Below, piece by piece: positions 32,371 through 42,509 of a stretch of 64,000 nt of DNA; position 1 is the first letter of the stretch, and each line of letters opens with the position of its first letter. Source of the stretch: Dendrophyllia cribrosa (lineage: Eukaryota > Cnidaria > Anthozoa > Scleractinia > Dendrophylliidae); the NCBI GenBank assembly GCA_024195265.1, contig JAJLRJ010000005.1:43861587-43925586 (forward strand), in the 5' to 3' direction. The position numbers and the translations under genes are program-made. The notes under the pieces were generated by a model. It was given only the letters and a program-made list of their open reading frames with translations. It was not told the origin of the DNA and searched no databases.

Positions 32371-33381
32371 CCCATTGACACCTGAACCGCCCGTAACCGC
32401 CCGTACGAGACTCCACTGCTTTAAAAAATTGTAACTTTCTCAATCGTGCGAACATTGCCTTAACTAGCAGTTGTGAGCATTGACTAGAAAGTCTTTCAAA
32501 TTGAGATACCCAATAAACACAAAAAAGTCAGCGATTTTTGCAGAATATCAGCATTTGAATTTGGACAATAACAAAAATTACCGTTTTTAACGTCATAGAA
32601 AAACAACAAAAATCACGTTTTTGCCTTTAGTTTTTTTTATTCAAATCATCGTGGCAAACCCAAAAGTCAACATTTACAGCAAAATTCAGTCCTAGTCCTA
32701 GCTTAGCAGTGAATTTTTTTGCTCTTATTTGTTGCTCAGGCCTAGCTACAGCTTCTTATACTAGTGCATACTCACCTTGCCTCGATTTTCAACATCACCA
32801 CCGCACTGCATGCTGGGAAAAAGCCAAAAATTTTGACAGCGTTCCATTCTTTCCCCACACATTTCATATTTATACTTAGTCCACAGCCACTCTGACCCAC
32901 CGCCGAAATTTCGCGCTTGTTGTATTCTCCTGTGGTCGCAACTTCCAAAATATGCCGCGGTAGGTCGAGAAATTCATCCAGAGTCGAGTCCCAAAGCCAC
33001 TTCGTTTCCAGGCGGCCATTTTTCCAGTTCAACGAGCAACGAGCCAAATTCGTAAACGAAGTACAACACCTAACTCGCTTCATTGAGAAGTGGACTCAGA
33101 ACTACCTCCAAGCTTAATGATGCTCACCAGGCAGCTACTAAAGATGAAAAATGGCTGTGAACTTACCAAAAATCGTAGATAATTCATATTGGACCCTTTA
33201 TTGCAAATCAACCAAGCAAAATGAGATCGTTACAATGACGTTTCCAGTAAACTCGAGCCTTCAGTGTTTTAGAACAGCAGCACTTTCAATGGTAACTCCA
33301 AATATGAAGTCACGAAATCCTATGGGGCGTGTGTATGCAGAAAATCACTCAAAAACGTAAAAATCCTCAGGTGTGAATGGG
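32371..33381. mobile_element. TTAA-flanked (piggyBac-like) element with gene-start fragment
   Basis: 1011 bp with inverted ends CCCATTGACACCTGA / TCAGGTGTGAATGGG, flanked by TTAA (32367-32370 and 33382-33385). CCC termini with TTAA duplication are typical of piggyBac-type elements. On the minus strand it contains a relatively GC-rich segment with a 103-codon open frame (33083-32772). Within this, ATG CAG TGC GGT encodes MQCGGDVENRGK, followed directly by a strong donor AAG|GTGAGT at about 32776. This looks like a captured promoter and first exon, though origin and expression are unknown. Confidence 0.7.
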
Positions 33382-33399
33382 TTAAAACAAGTAATTTTT

Positions 33400-33572
33400 T
33401 TCTGCGGGAGTATATTTCTGCGGTGCTGTCGTAAAATGTTGAAGTAGCTGGTTACACAAAGAAAGCAGGTAGCTAATATCCTCAAAATATCTTCTTCTAT
33501 TGCCTTTACATCATTTTCAAACTATGAGTTGTTGGTAATCTTCACTTAAATGCCAGCCAATAACTGGTTGCT
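33400..33572. repeat. Dispersed repeat carrying the 33582 insertion
   Basis: This segment, resumed after the insertion at 34328-34370, matches 36715-36900 and 52167-52345 (AAAGAAAGCAGGTA, GAGTTGTTGGTA, TAACTGGTTG, GACAGCCCTGGTA). The latter two copies are uninterrupted at the insertion point. Confidence 0.85.
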
Positions 33573-33581
33573 ACCTAGCTA

Positions 33582-34318
33582 TAGCCTGCGCGCAGACGTA
33601 TCCGATTTTCTTGCTCCCTGTGGAAAACGGACGTCTGCGAAACGCTGTTTCGAATCGTGTTAACGTATCCCGCTGTTTCGAATCGTGTTCACGTATCCTG
33701 TTGTTTCTCAAGGATCCGTGGACCGCGCTCTGATTGGACGCTTGACAGTAGGCATTGTTAGAAACAGCTCTCATTGGCTATCACTCCGAAATGCCGAAAT
33801 AATTTATGCTGCATAAATTCAAAATTCCTCTCCAGCGATGTAAACAAATATCGACAAATACGTAAACGAACCCCTTTCGACGTCTTTTAAAATTTCCTCC
33901 AACTGTTCGTCGTGCAGAGCCACCGCTGATAGTCCCAGGACTTTTAGAAATTGAACTTGATCCTCCATCAATGTTTTCAACGGAGAAATAATAATCACTT
34001 TGCTGCCACTACGTGGACGGTCAAAAACCACATCGACGACGATTGGAATGGCATAGAAAATTAAAGATTTCCCATACCCAGGGAGACTGGCGTAAACATT
34101 TTTGTCATTGCAGACGGCCTTTAGACATTCTTCCTGCTCTAAACGAAGCGAGGAAATCCTGAAAACTTCACGACACGAAAGATTTTGCATTGATGACACC
34201 ACGAGCCGTAACCTATCCGGTCAGCGGATGATTATTATCATAATTTATGCCAACAGCGTTTCGCAGACGTCCGTTTACCGCGGTGAGCAAGGAAATCGGA
34301 TACGTCCGTGTGCAGGCT
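33582..34318. mobile_element. MULE-like element carrying a RecQ-like fragment
   Basis: 737 bp with imperfect inverted ends (TAGCCTGCGCGCAGACGTAT left; AGCCTGCACACGGACGTATC on the opposite strand right). It is flanked by the direct 9-mer ACCTAGCTA (33573-33581 and 34319-34327). The uninterrupted target occurs at about 36868 and 52319. The left part repeats CTGTTTCGAATCGTGTT twice. No transposase; the cargo is the helicase fragment below, so it resembles a Pack-MULE. Confidence 0.88.
33819..34202 (-). pseudogene. RecQ-like helicase fragment (captured, damaged)
   Basis: 127 codons covering the start of a RecQ-family helicase core: SLRLEQEECLKAVCNDKNVY (motif 0 region), SLPGYGKSLIFYAIPIVV (motif I), KVIIISPLKTLMEDQV (motif Ia) and LGLSAVALHDEQLEEIL. 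RecQ proteins unwind DNA with ATP. Here motif I reads LPGYGKS where the family has LPTGYGKS, so one residue of the nucleotide-binding loop is missing. The frame loses family similarity after RGSFTYL and stops. Catalytic motifs II-VI are absent. It is wholly inside an element with a 9-bp target duplication, so it is a transposon-carried fragment, not a working gene. Confidence 0.8.
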
Positions 34319-34572
34319 ACCTAGCTACTACTGACAGCCCTGGTACAGGCCAAAATAAAATATAAAAAACTTAATATATGAAAAATAGATATTAATATTT
34401 CTTTGTTACTACGCCAACTTAAATATTGCGATTTATAATTGTGGGATGGAAATTAGCACTCGCCCACTCACCCAGGCGAGATTTCAAATCTTCTAGGGCA
34501 AGTAAAATGATGAGTGCTGTCAAAATTAAGTTACCAACCCTGTAATTTTGAAGTTTATGACATTTTTCTTAC

Positions 34573-34646
34573 CCTGTCCTCCCCCCAGGGGAAGGCTGCT
34601 TCCAATGTGCCCTTCTTTTGGAACATGATTGCTGTTGACAGTTGTG
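34573..34646 (-). CDS. Linker exon preceding the Roc domain
   Basis: A 74-nt exon between acceptor TTTCTCTTTGTAG and donor CAGG|GTAAGA on the minus strand. Entered in phase 2 it encodes TTVNSNHVPKEG, HIGSSLPLGGGQ and exits in phase 1; the split G plus TT of the next exon gives Val-Pro-Ser-Glu. The Gly/Ser-rich linker leading into PSEIIARGPRARLAFE is what I recall from cnidarian ROCO proteins. It is missed by long-ORF searches because of its size. All three frames are open, so frame choice rests on phase agreement with both neighbours. Confidence 0.7.
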
Positions 34647-34963
34647 CTACAAAGAGAAAAATGCAGCATCAGCATTTGTTATTCATTTGCAAAGAAAAAA
34701 TAACTTTTCCTGATGTGTTTTCCCACGCTTGACGTCGGCTTCATATATTTCCTTTGAGTTCTCATTGGCTCATTGGGATGTCTGAGTTTGTTTGTTGTGA
34801 TTGACCACTGTAAATACTTTGGTTTTGATTTTACGACACTCAATTGAAAACTGCTCTAAGAATAATTAAATCAATCTATCTGCTTATTGCAGTCGTTGCC
34901 ATTGTTAAATGCATAAATCTATATACAGTATGAATGTAATCATGAAAATAAAATGTTTCTTAC
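34647..34963. other. Intron; no other feature
   Basis: AT-rich spacer between two linker exons. The plus-strand frame overlapping 34514-34732 is an antisense shadow. Confidence 0.6.
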
Positions 34964-35003
34964 CTTGTGGCAGTTGCAGATGTTTCACCAAATGATCTGC
35001 TAT
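34964..35003 (-). CDS. 40-nt linker exon upstream of the Roc domain
   Basis: Acceptor TTATTTATCTAACAG and donor ACAAG|GTAAGA delimit 40 nt. Phase 1 in, phase 2 out, giving SRSFGETSATAT plus a split Ser. This phase pair is required by the next exon (34573-34646). Another frame of the same exon (IADHLVKHLQLPQ) is also open but would not match the downstream phases. It is the most upstream exon I can support; the N terminus of the protein must lie further right, or be encoded by exons I could not recognise. Confidence 0.6.
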
Positions 35004-35326
35004 CTGTTAGATAAATAAAAAAGGAACACAGTTTCAGCAAAAATAACAGTTTCAGCAAAAACAGTTAAACCTTGGTGGGTGGAAAAAACATGAACATGAA
35101 ATCTGTATGTTATACTATTTTTCCCAAACAGAAATACATTGAAAAAAGGGTCCCCTATACTTTTTACGTGAAAAGTGATCACAGCTATTTCTTTTCCATA
35201 AAACATGATTGAGACTTATTTATTTGTGATTTCGAATCTCAACATCTTTTAACGTGCTTGTGAATGCAATTAATATTTTTTTTTTACTTTGATGTGACCT
35301 GTGAACCAAGTGCTGAATAAAATGGA

Positions 35327-35815
35327 GGGTGTTACGAAAACTAAGATCCTCGAAAACTAAGACCTAAGATCTAAGACCCATCGAAAACTAAGACCGTGGG
35401 TCTTAGTTTTCGTAATCACGAAAACTAAGACCCCGTAAATTTACCCGTAAATATAACTTTACATTCAAAGAAACGGACCAGATGGATGATATGGAATATA
35501 ATATAAATTTATACATATGCATTGTAATCTTAAGACCAAATGAAAGATAACGTAACCGATGCAAATGAAAGTATGATACGGTTTGCTAGTTTCAGATTCA
35601 TTGTTGTTATTCTGAGCTTTATTGCTATCATTAAATCATTGTAGTTTCAGTGCGATCAACTGGTTGACATTATAGGTGCCGCTGACTAATAAATCTGGGG
35701 GTCTTAGTTTTCGTAATGACGAAAATTAAGACCGTGGGTCTTAGTTTTCGTGATCACGAAAACTAAGATGGGTCTTAGGTCTTAGTTTTCGAGGGTCTTA
35801 GTTTTCGTAACACCC
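35327..35815. mobile_element. Palindromic MITE with 10-bp target duplication
   Basis: 489 bp, starts GGGTGTTACGAAAACTAAGA and ends with its reverse complement. Direct 10-mers ATAAAATGGA flank it (35317-35326 and 35816-35825). Both ends consist of repeated CGAAAACTAAGACC in alternating orientation, including the palindrome CTTAGTTTTCGTGATCACG; the centre is ordinary AT-rich DNA. Mutator-like by duplication length; no transposase. Confidence 0.9.
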
Positions 35816-36239
35816 ATAAAATGGATTCATGAATCATTTTGTTTCGCTTGGTTGAGTTCTGTTTATGTTAGTGTTTTGAGAAATTTGCGTCTTTGTTTCT
35901 ACACACAATGTACATTACTGTGCATTTTTGTTGTGTGTAACTGACCTAAAAGAGACAATGCTGCGATCACCAGAATGAGATTTCCTTGATTTTTGCGCGA
36001 ACATGAACGAACTTTTGTAACATTTGTGATGCATGAAAAGGTCCACTGTTTTTATGTGAATGAATTTTGCAAAAGGGTATAGGGGACCCTTTGTGTTTAT
36101 ATACAAAACCTTTCAAAGTGGGCTTAAACTAAAGATTTATTAACTGATCTGACAAAGATAATGTCAAGTCTGCTCTCAACAAATAATTTGACCCTGAAAT
36201 AAAACAGGATATATTTAAGTACAAAGGACACAAGTTAAA

Positions 36240-36900
36240 AGTACTTTTTAAAAGCGCCTGTTATGAGGAGACAATCTTATACAATAATCAACAAAATGTT
36301 GAGAGAAGGGAATTCAAACCGTTTTTAAAAATAATGCCTTCTCAAAGGTATTTGTTTGATACAGCATCTTCAGTCTGGATAATAATTGCACCTTCCTGGA
36401 ATTTGATAGCTTTCGGGACAAATACTCGGTGGCAAACACTAATTTCTTACTGTATAGTTCATATTGTTAGCTCTATCCCTAACCATATGTTGATTACAGT
36501 GAGAACAGAAGCCTCACAGAGAGGAATAATATGGTTCAAGCAAACCTGGCCTCCTTCCATCTACAGTAGCAGACAATGTTAAATTAAACCTTACGTTTTG
36601 CTCTTGATGTTTAATTTATCCACTCAAAATCACTTAATTGATTTTTGTTTTCTCTCAAGTGGCTAAGCAATTGGTAACAAAAATTGCAATATGTCAAAAT
36701 ATGCCAAATATTCAGTGCTGTCATAAAATTTTGAAGTAGCTAGTTACACAAAGAAAGCAGGTACATGTAGCTATGTCCTAAAAATATCTTCCCACAGCTA
36801 TTACCTTTACATCATTTTGCAAACTCTGAGTTGTTGGTACAATCTTATAACCGGTTGCCACCTAGCTACTAATGACAGCCCTGGTACAGGTCAAAATAAA
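36240..36900. repeat. Dispersed 660-bp repeat (copy at 51725-52345)
   Basis: Strong collinear similarity with 51725-52345: GGAGACAATCTTATACAATA, CACCTTCCTGGAATTTGATA, TGTTGATTACAGTGAGAAC, CTCAAGTGGCTAAGCAATTGG and AGCTACTAATGACAGCCCTGG. The last 190 bp also matches 33400-34370. A short plus-strand frame is shared by both copies but is not recognisable. Confidence 0.85.
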
Positions 36901-36950
36901 ATATGAAAATTTATGTGAAAAATAAATACATTTTGTGGTACTATTGTTAT

Positions 36951-37124
36951 GTTACTTGGACAAATAAACACTGTAACATGCTGTTTTGCATGTTGTGCTG
37001 CATATTCTGTGGCATGCTAACTTGCATAGGTTGTTGCATTCCCTGTTTCATACCTTGTTGCATGCTTTGTTGCATGCCCTGCTGCATTCCTTGTTGCATC
37101 CAGGGAGGCATTCCTTGTTGTGGT

Positions 37125-37163
<39 letters not shown>

Positions 37164-37838
37164 ACAAACTGCATCTGTGTTATTAATGCTGTCATCAGCT
37201 GTGGATGTTGTTTCAGAATCTGAAGTACTTTAGCCTGCTGTTGGGGGCTGTTTGGAAACTTCAGCAAATGCAGCAACTGCTGGAGGGGAACTGGCACATT
37301 GGGTCGATTCTGCTGAAGTCTAACAGAGGGGACCCCTTGCTGTCCAGCCTGCATTTGAGGGAACTGTTGCTGCCCTCCAAGCATCATAGCATTGGGGTGG
37401 TTCATCTGTTGTTGTTGTTGTTGTTGTTGTTGTTGCTGCTGATACTGTTGTTGGTATTTTTTTAACCACTCTAAAAAATTTATATCAGGATTGTTTGGTG
37501 CTACAGATGTTGGCTGCATTTGTTGTGGCATGGTTTGCTGCATAGCCTGAGGCATGTTCTGTGGAGGCATACTCTGAGGAGGCATGCTTTGGGCTAGGTT
37601 TTGACCCATAGTCTGCTGCATAAGAGTTGGATTCTGCTGCCTCGTCATCGCAGGCAGTGCCATTGGTCCAGCAGATGCTGCCATGTTAGGAGACGGCTGT
37701 TGTACAAAGCCCTGTTGAGGAAGTGGCACATTATGACCTTGCATTGCTATTGGCACACCGCCAGCTTCCATGGTAGCAGCCTGAGCAATTTACTGCGCTG
37801 CTTCAACTGCATGTGGGGGAGGGCCATTAACAAATGAA
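36951..37838 (-). pseudogene. CBP/p300 C-terminal fragment with nonsense codon
   Basis: The minus strand encodes the Gln-rich tail of the CREB-binding protein/p300 family. Upstream, NGPPPHAVEAAQ is followed by a TAA and then IAQAAT; family members have a Q-Q-I-type sequence here, so a CAA has become TAA. After Met 37771: polyQ, then LQQLLHLLKFPNSPQQQAK and VLQILKQHPQLMTALI. This is the nuclear coactivator binding domain (NCBD/IBiD), which folds on binding p160 coactivators, p53 or IRF3. Two CAG-type repeats (about 37131-37161 and 37410-37445) encode Gln runs. The frame ends FVQVT-stop, where CAA|GTAACA could be an old donor. HAT, bromodomain, KIX and TAZ are absent. It is probably a partial duplicate, though a genuine exon starting after the stop cannot be excluded. 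Confidence 0.75.
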
Positions 37839-38277
37839 ACATGTAACTTCTGCACTGTTGGTGAATGAATACCCAAAACATTTTATTATTGACGGTTGCA
37901 AACTGAAACTGTCACTTCAACTATCGCCAGCAGTGCACCGTTCACCACGAATAATAATGTACATATTGCTATACATCAAGGGTACAAAAGAGCTGAACAA
38001 GCAAACTTTATGCAATTATGGCATCAAAGTTGACTTTAAACCCCACCAGACTATCGGCAGTTTATTTCTGCAACCCAAAAGGTCAGACTCGTGGCACTAT
38101 TTATTCTCAATGAATTTACTGCCAAGATTGTGACAAGAGCTACATTGATGAAATGAAATGCAAATTTGCTTTTCGACTGAAAGAACACCAGAAAGCGGTA
38201 GAACATTAAGTAATGATACGCATAAGAAGGATAGCGCTGAACGGCAATGCACGATGCAATGTCAACTTTTTTCATTG

Positions 38278-38555
38278 TTACAACTAGTAATCTCATTGGC
38301 CTAGACTCAAAAACCGCTAAACAGTTAAGGTTCAAGGTGCATTTTGTCTAATTTTTTTAAGGTTTCAAGTAACTGGAGACCCAATCGCACAACATGCAAT
38401 TTTTAAAAGATATTGTATTTGGGGAACCTCATCAAAAAAGCAAAATTATTAGCTATTGTCTTCTGCTATTCTGATTGGTTAAGCACAAACATTTCCTAAA
38501 ATTTCTTTGACGCAAATGGATTTTCTTTATTTTTTATAATGAAATATAATTGAAG
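38278..38555. repeat. Inverted-repeat partner of 30980-31255
   Basis: See 30980-31255: the same roughly 270 bp in opposite orientation. The homology starts near TAATCTCATTGGCC and runs to AAATGGATTTTCT. Confidence 0.8.
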
Positions 38556-38750
38556 GGGTCAGAATAACACGAAGCTAAGTGACTTTTTGGAAAAAAATAA
38601 AAATTTCTCCAAATTAGCCGTTTTTTGGCATACGGACTTGTTTTTATGTTGTTGTAAACATTGCCCTGTGTGTCTTTCACTGGTTTTGTGCTTCATTTTC
38701 TAGAAAAAACGGTCCAAAAGTGCGGTCGGCTAAAAAATCTCAAACAAACA

Positions 38751-39217
38751 CTGCAGCACTTTGTCTTTGTGTACTTCATTCCCCTTGGGATTGCTGTTTT
38801 CGCTGCTTTTTAACCGCCCAAGTTGTTTGTTTCACTTGATGAAACTGCAAGCTGTTCGTTTAACTGCTGTTAAACCGCTTAATTTGTTTGTTTCAATTGA
38901 AAAATGCGCAAGTTGGTCAGGGTTACGGTTACCGTTAGGGTTAGAAAAAACACGGAAAAACGCAAGTTGTTCGCTTCACTGCTTTTAAAGCACTCATAAC
39001 TTGTTGGTTTCACTGCTGTTAAACCGCTTATTAAGTTGTTCGTTTCACTTAATAGAAAAATACTACAGTTGTCCGTTTCACTTAAAAAAAGGGCACAAGG
39101 TGTTTGTTTCAGTAATCAACCGCTCATTCAGTTGTTCCTTTCATCAATAAAACTAAAAAATTAAAGCACTGCAGCGTGTTGTCTTTGTGTGTTATATGCC
39201 CCTTGGGATTACTGTTA
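38751..39217. repeat. Degenerate AGTTGTTCGTTTCACT array between direct repeats
   Basis: GCACTTTGTCTTTGTGTAC with CCCCTTGGGATTGCTGTT at 38755-38798 recurs as a direct repeat at 39170-39217. Between them, about eight degenerate copies of AAGTTGTTCGTTTCACT with TTAAACCGCT are visible. A telomere-like GTTACGGTTACCGTTAGG stretch sits near 38926. Confidence 0.7.
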
Positions 39218-40289
39218 TGAATACTGATCAAGTTAGACATTTGATAGGCTGGCTGCATAACCGTTTCATGTCGAATGTCAGGCATTTTTATTTATTCTAT
39301 TCTATCTGCCACTGTCGCAAAGCATGTCGGGAAATAGCATGCGCCGAGTGAGTATTTCCTGGCTCAGGAAAGCAACCACATGTTGAATTAATCCGTGGGT
39401 CAGCTTTATATATATGATCTCCTTTTATCCGTGACTTGATGGTACAAAAATGCTTAAATGCAACGGCCATAATTATAATAGTATATAATGTCCAGAGTTG
39501 TATTTAGATACGGGTATACAACTGTTACAGTCGCGTCGCATGCGTGACAAGTACACAATGTTTCATTGTTTGTTACATGTCAAGTCACATGCCATACAGC
39601 TGACCTTTGGTCCAGCCAGGAATTGCGCTAAAACAAACCTCGTAGCTACGCAGGCTACAATTCCATAATGGAGGAAACATGCTCACTAAGTATAAGTGTA
39701 TCAAATGCAAAGTATCTGTGTGTGCCTTGTGTGCACCTGAAACAGCACAAATGGTAAATGAAGTCGCTAATAAGGAAATATTTTTCACGTTCCAGTTACG
39801 TTACGTTCAATACTTTGATCAAAATAGAGATAATTTATTTCTAGTACGCAGTACTTTATAAGAGTCAAAAGGTTTTACGCGTTTAGTTTTGCAGTGTTTA
39901 AGAAAATTCACTGTACTAAAACAGGAGATGATTGTACGCAAGAGAGGATATACGATACTGATTTTAAATATTTTTCGCGTTCCAGTTACGTTAATTTAAT
40001 TTCATTGTAAGTTGATTCAAACAGAAGCAGTGTAATTTTATTTGGACAGTATCAAAATCAAACGTTTTTCACGCGTTCTAGTATATGTTACCCATATCCT
40101 ATGTTTATGAAAATACGGTACACCACTAAAATAGGAAAATATTGTGTGGCATTTGTTGTAAATTAAATAGGAAAATATTATTCAATCCACTGCCTACTTG
40201 TATTTGTAACCACATACCGCACCTCTTCAAATGTTACATTAAATACAAAATATATAAATATTTTTTTGAGTGGTCATTTTTTAAGGGGC
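39218..40289. other. No gene seen
   Basis: AT-rich DNA. CGCAGGCTAC at about 39649 may be the end of a TAGCCTG-type MITE, but its other end and target duplication could not be identified. TTTTTCACGTTCCAGTTACGT at 39780 and a similar phrase at 39972 form a short direct repeat. No supportable gene. Confidence 0.4.
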
Positions 40290-40410
40290 CGCTATTATCG
40301 GGGGGGCCGTTACTTTCGGAATTTAATACCAAGGTAAAAAATTAACGTTCCTGTCGGGTAGCCGTTATTTTTTGGGGGGGGGCCGTTATTATCGGAATTC
40401 TACGGTAAGC
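40290..40410. repeat. GGGGCCGTTATTATCGG element fragment
   Basis: Three variants of GGGCCGCTATTATCGG / GGCCGTTATTATCGG occur with a G run of 10 inside 120 bp. Looks like the core of a small inverted or tandem repeat element; limits uncertain. Confidence 0.5.
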
Positions 40411-42186
40411 AAATTAAATTGTATTTCGTGCAGACGAAATAAGTCCAGTCGCGACTTCGTCACTCGCTTTTCGCAGCTTCATCACCCTCTCGTGGGCTTC
40501 GTAGTCGACTTGTGGCAAGTCTACAATTTAGGAAGGCAGTGAATAAGCAATCAGCTAAGGTAATGTAGAATTGGAAAAAGTGTGTTTTTTGAAAGTGAAT
40601 TGTTGATACATATTGTACTAAGATTTACCATCAAACCTTTAATAAACAGTTTTTGTAAGTTTAATTAAATGAATGACTTTGAAGCTGAAGTTTCATGGTA
40701 TGTGATGATATAATAAGTCTTTAGAGTGATATTAGTTTGCAGTGATATTACGAATCACGTGAAGAGTTAAGTCAAATATTCTATAAATGGTCTGGGAATA
40801 GGTTCGTGGTTTGGAGGAGCGGTATTTTGGGCTCGAAGTGTATCTGTTGGCTACTGTGAATAATAAAATCTGAGCTGTCTTGTATACTATTGTATAATTG
40901 TGAGAGGTGAACATTTATTATCGCTTATATGAAAATATAAACTTTCCGGTGGGAAGATGTGTTAAATCTTTTTTTAATAGCCATTGACAGCCGCATTTAT
41001 TATCTCATTATCAGTAAAGCCTGGTTTCCCAGTAACTACCCCATAACTCCTGTAAGCCAAACCGGCGGTAGCGGTACCACTGGGGCACACTGGCGGTAGT
41101 TTTATTTTTAATGGAAATATTCTGTTCCGGCATTGTTTTATGCGGTCTTCAACAGATTTACTTAAAAACAAATTGAGGCTGTCGTTTTATTTATTTGCAC
41201 GTGAAAAATGGTGGGAAAATGGTCATGACGTCATCATTTTGTCAGTCACGTGTGGCATTGCGGTAGTGAACTTTTTAGTTTTGGTAAGATTGAAAGGTTG
41301 ATGATAGGCTTATAGACTCCGTTCTGTGGTTTTGCAGTTAGGATACATTTATATTAAAGGGCAAACGGAAAGGGGCAAAAGTTCTATCGTTTTTACGAGT
41401 TGTTTTGCTTTGTATATTTCTGTTAGAGTGTAGATAATTAATTTTGTATTGTTGTTTGGTTATGGGTTTCTGAAAGGTATTTGTCGTCATGTCATGTATA
41501 TGTTTGTTTTCGTGAAGTTGAGTTTGGTTAATTCTGAAAAGTCGAGAGTCGAGAGTGTTTTGATTGCAATAGAGACACTAAAAGGTACGAGGAGCCATCA
41601 TTTTTATATGGGAGTACGCTCCCTGGGGTACACAACCTCATTTCCATTTGACTTGTGGATCGTATATCTCATCAAACCGGTTTTAACTACAAAATATGAC
41701 AGCTGACATGTTTTTAAAAACGCACGTGGCGCAGCGATACGATGCCTGACAATATTCCGTGAAAATGGCTTTCGACTGTGAATGAAATGGCTAGTTCGTA
41801 CATCGGTAGACTATTTTTGTCTCCTTAAAGAGTATACAATAGTGACCACTTGCATGGGTAAGAATTATAAAACAGCTATAATGCTGGAGATTCAAATATT
41901 TCAAAGCAGATGCAATAACGCCATACGTCTGACAATGGAGGTAAATGTAATTCCAAGAAACACGTCAACTTAATTAAATGCAGAATTAACTCTGAGGAGG
42001 TAACAACAATTGTAAGATACCATTATTCCAATGTAGACCATGATTATCACATAAGACTTGGATCTTTGTAGAATCATTTAGCCATGATGAAGAACACAAT
42101 CTCGCAATCTCGCAAGTTTTGCTAACCGCAGCCTTGCGCTCACATACCAGGGAGGGGGGGGGGGGGGGTAATCCCTTATATACACT
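40411..42186. other. No gene seen
   Basis: Mostly AT-rich. The 65-codon minus-strand frame at 40974-41171 (containing PPVCPSGTATAGLAYRSYG) looks transposon-like but cannot be assigned. CAGTCGCGACTTCGTCACTCG at about 40445 is a short GC-richer patch without known function. Confidence 0.4.
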
Positions 42187-42452
42187 ATATAGGTATGTGC
42201 CGCCAGATAGGGTAGGGTTTTTGAGGTGCTTGGTCCTTAAACAGGGTATCCTTTTTGCTATTTTTGATATTGGGATCCTTAGATATTCCTTAGATAGGGT
42301 CACTAAATTGCAGTATCCACCTTAATGCGCAAAACAAAAAAGATATGGTCTGTTAAAACTGTACTACACGCAAAGGGTATCAAATCTTGATTTCCTATTC
42401 TTAAATAGGGTCAAGGTTTGAGAACCTTGGCGGCACGGACCTATCTTAAATT
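42187..42452. mobile_element. GGTATGTGCCGCC-terminated element
   Basis: Left end GGTATGTGCCGCCAGATAG; right end TTGGCGGCACGGACC (inverted). Inside, AGGGTATC-type phrases recur. G runs (42150) and C runs (42463) flank it. A sister copy lies at 61683-61960. Confidence 0.7.
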
Positions 42453-42509
42453 GTCGGGAGTCCCCCCCCCCCCCCCCCCCCCAGGCTCACAATTTATGTG
42501 ATTTATTTT

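Noticed and set aside
36903..37465. Plus-strand Cys-run and Leu-run proteins
   Set aside because: Antisense of the CAG-type glutamine codons in the CBP/p300-like fragment.
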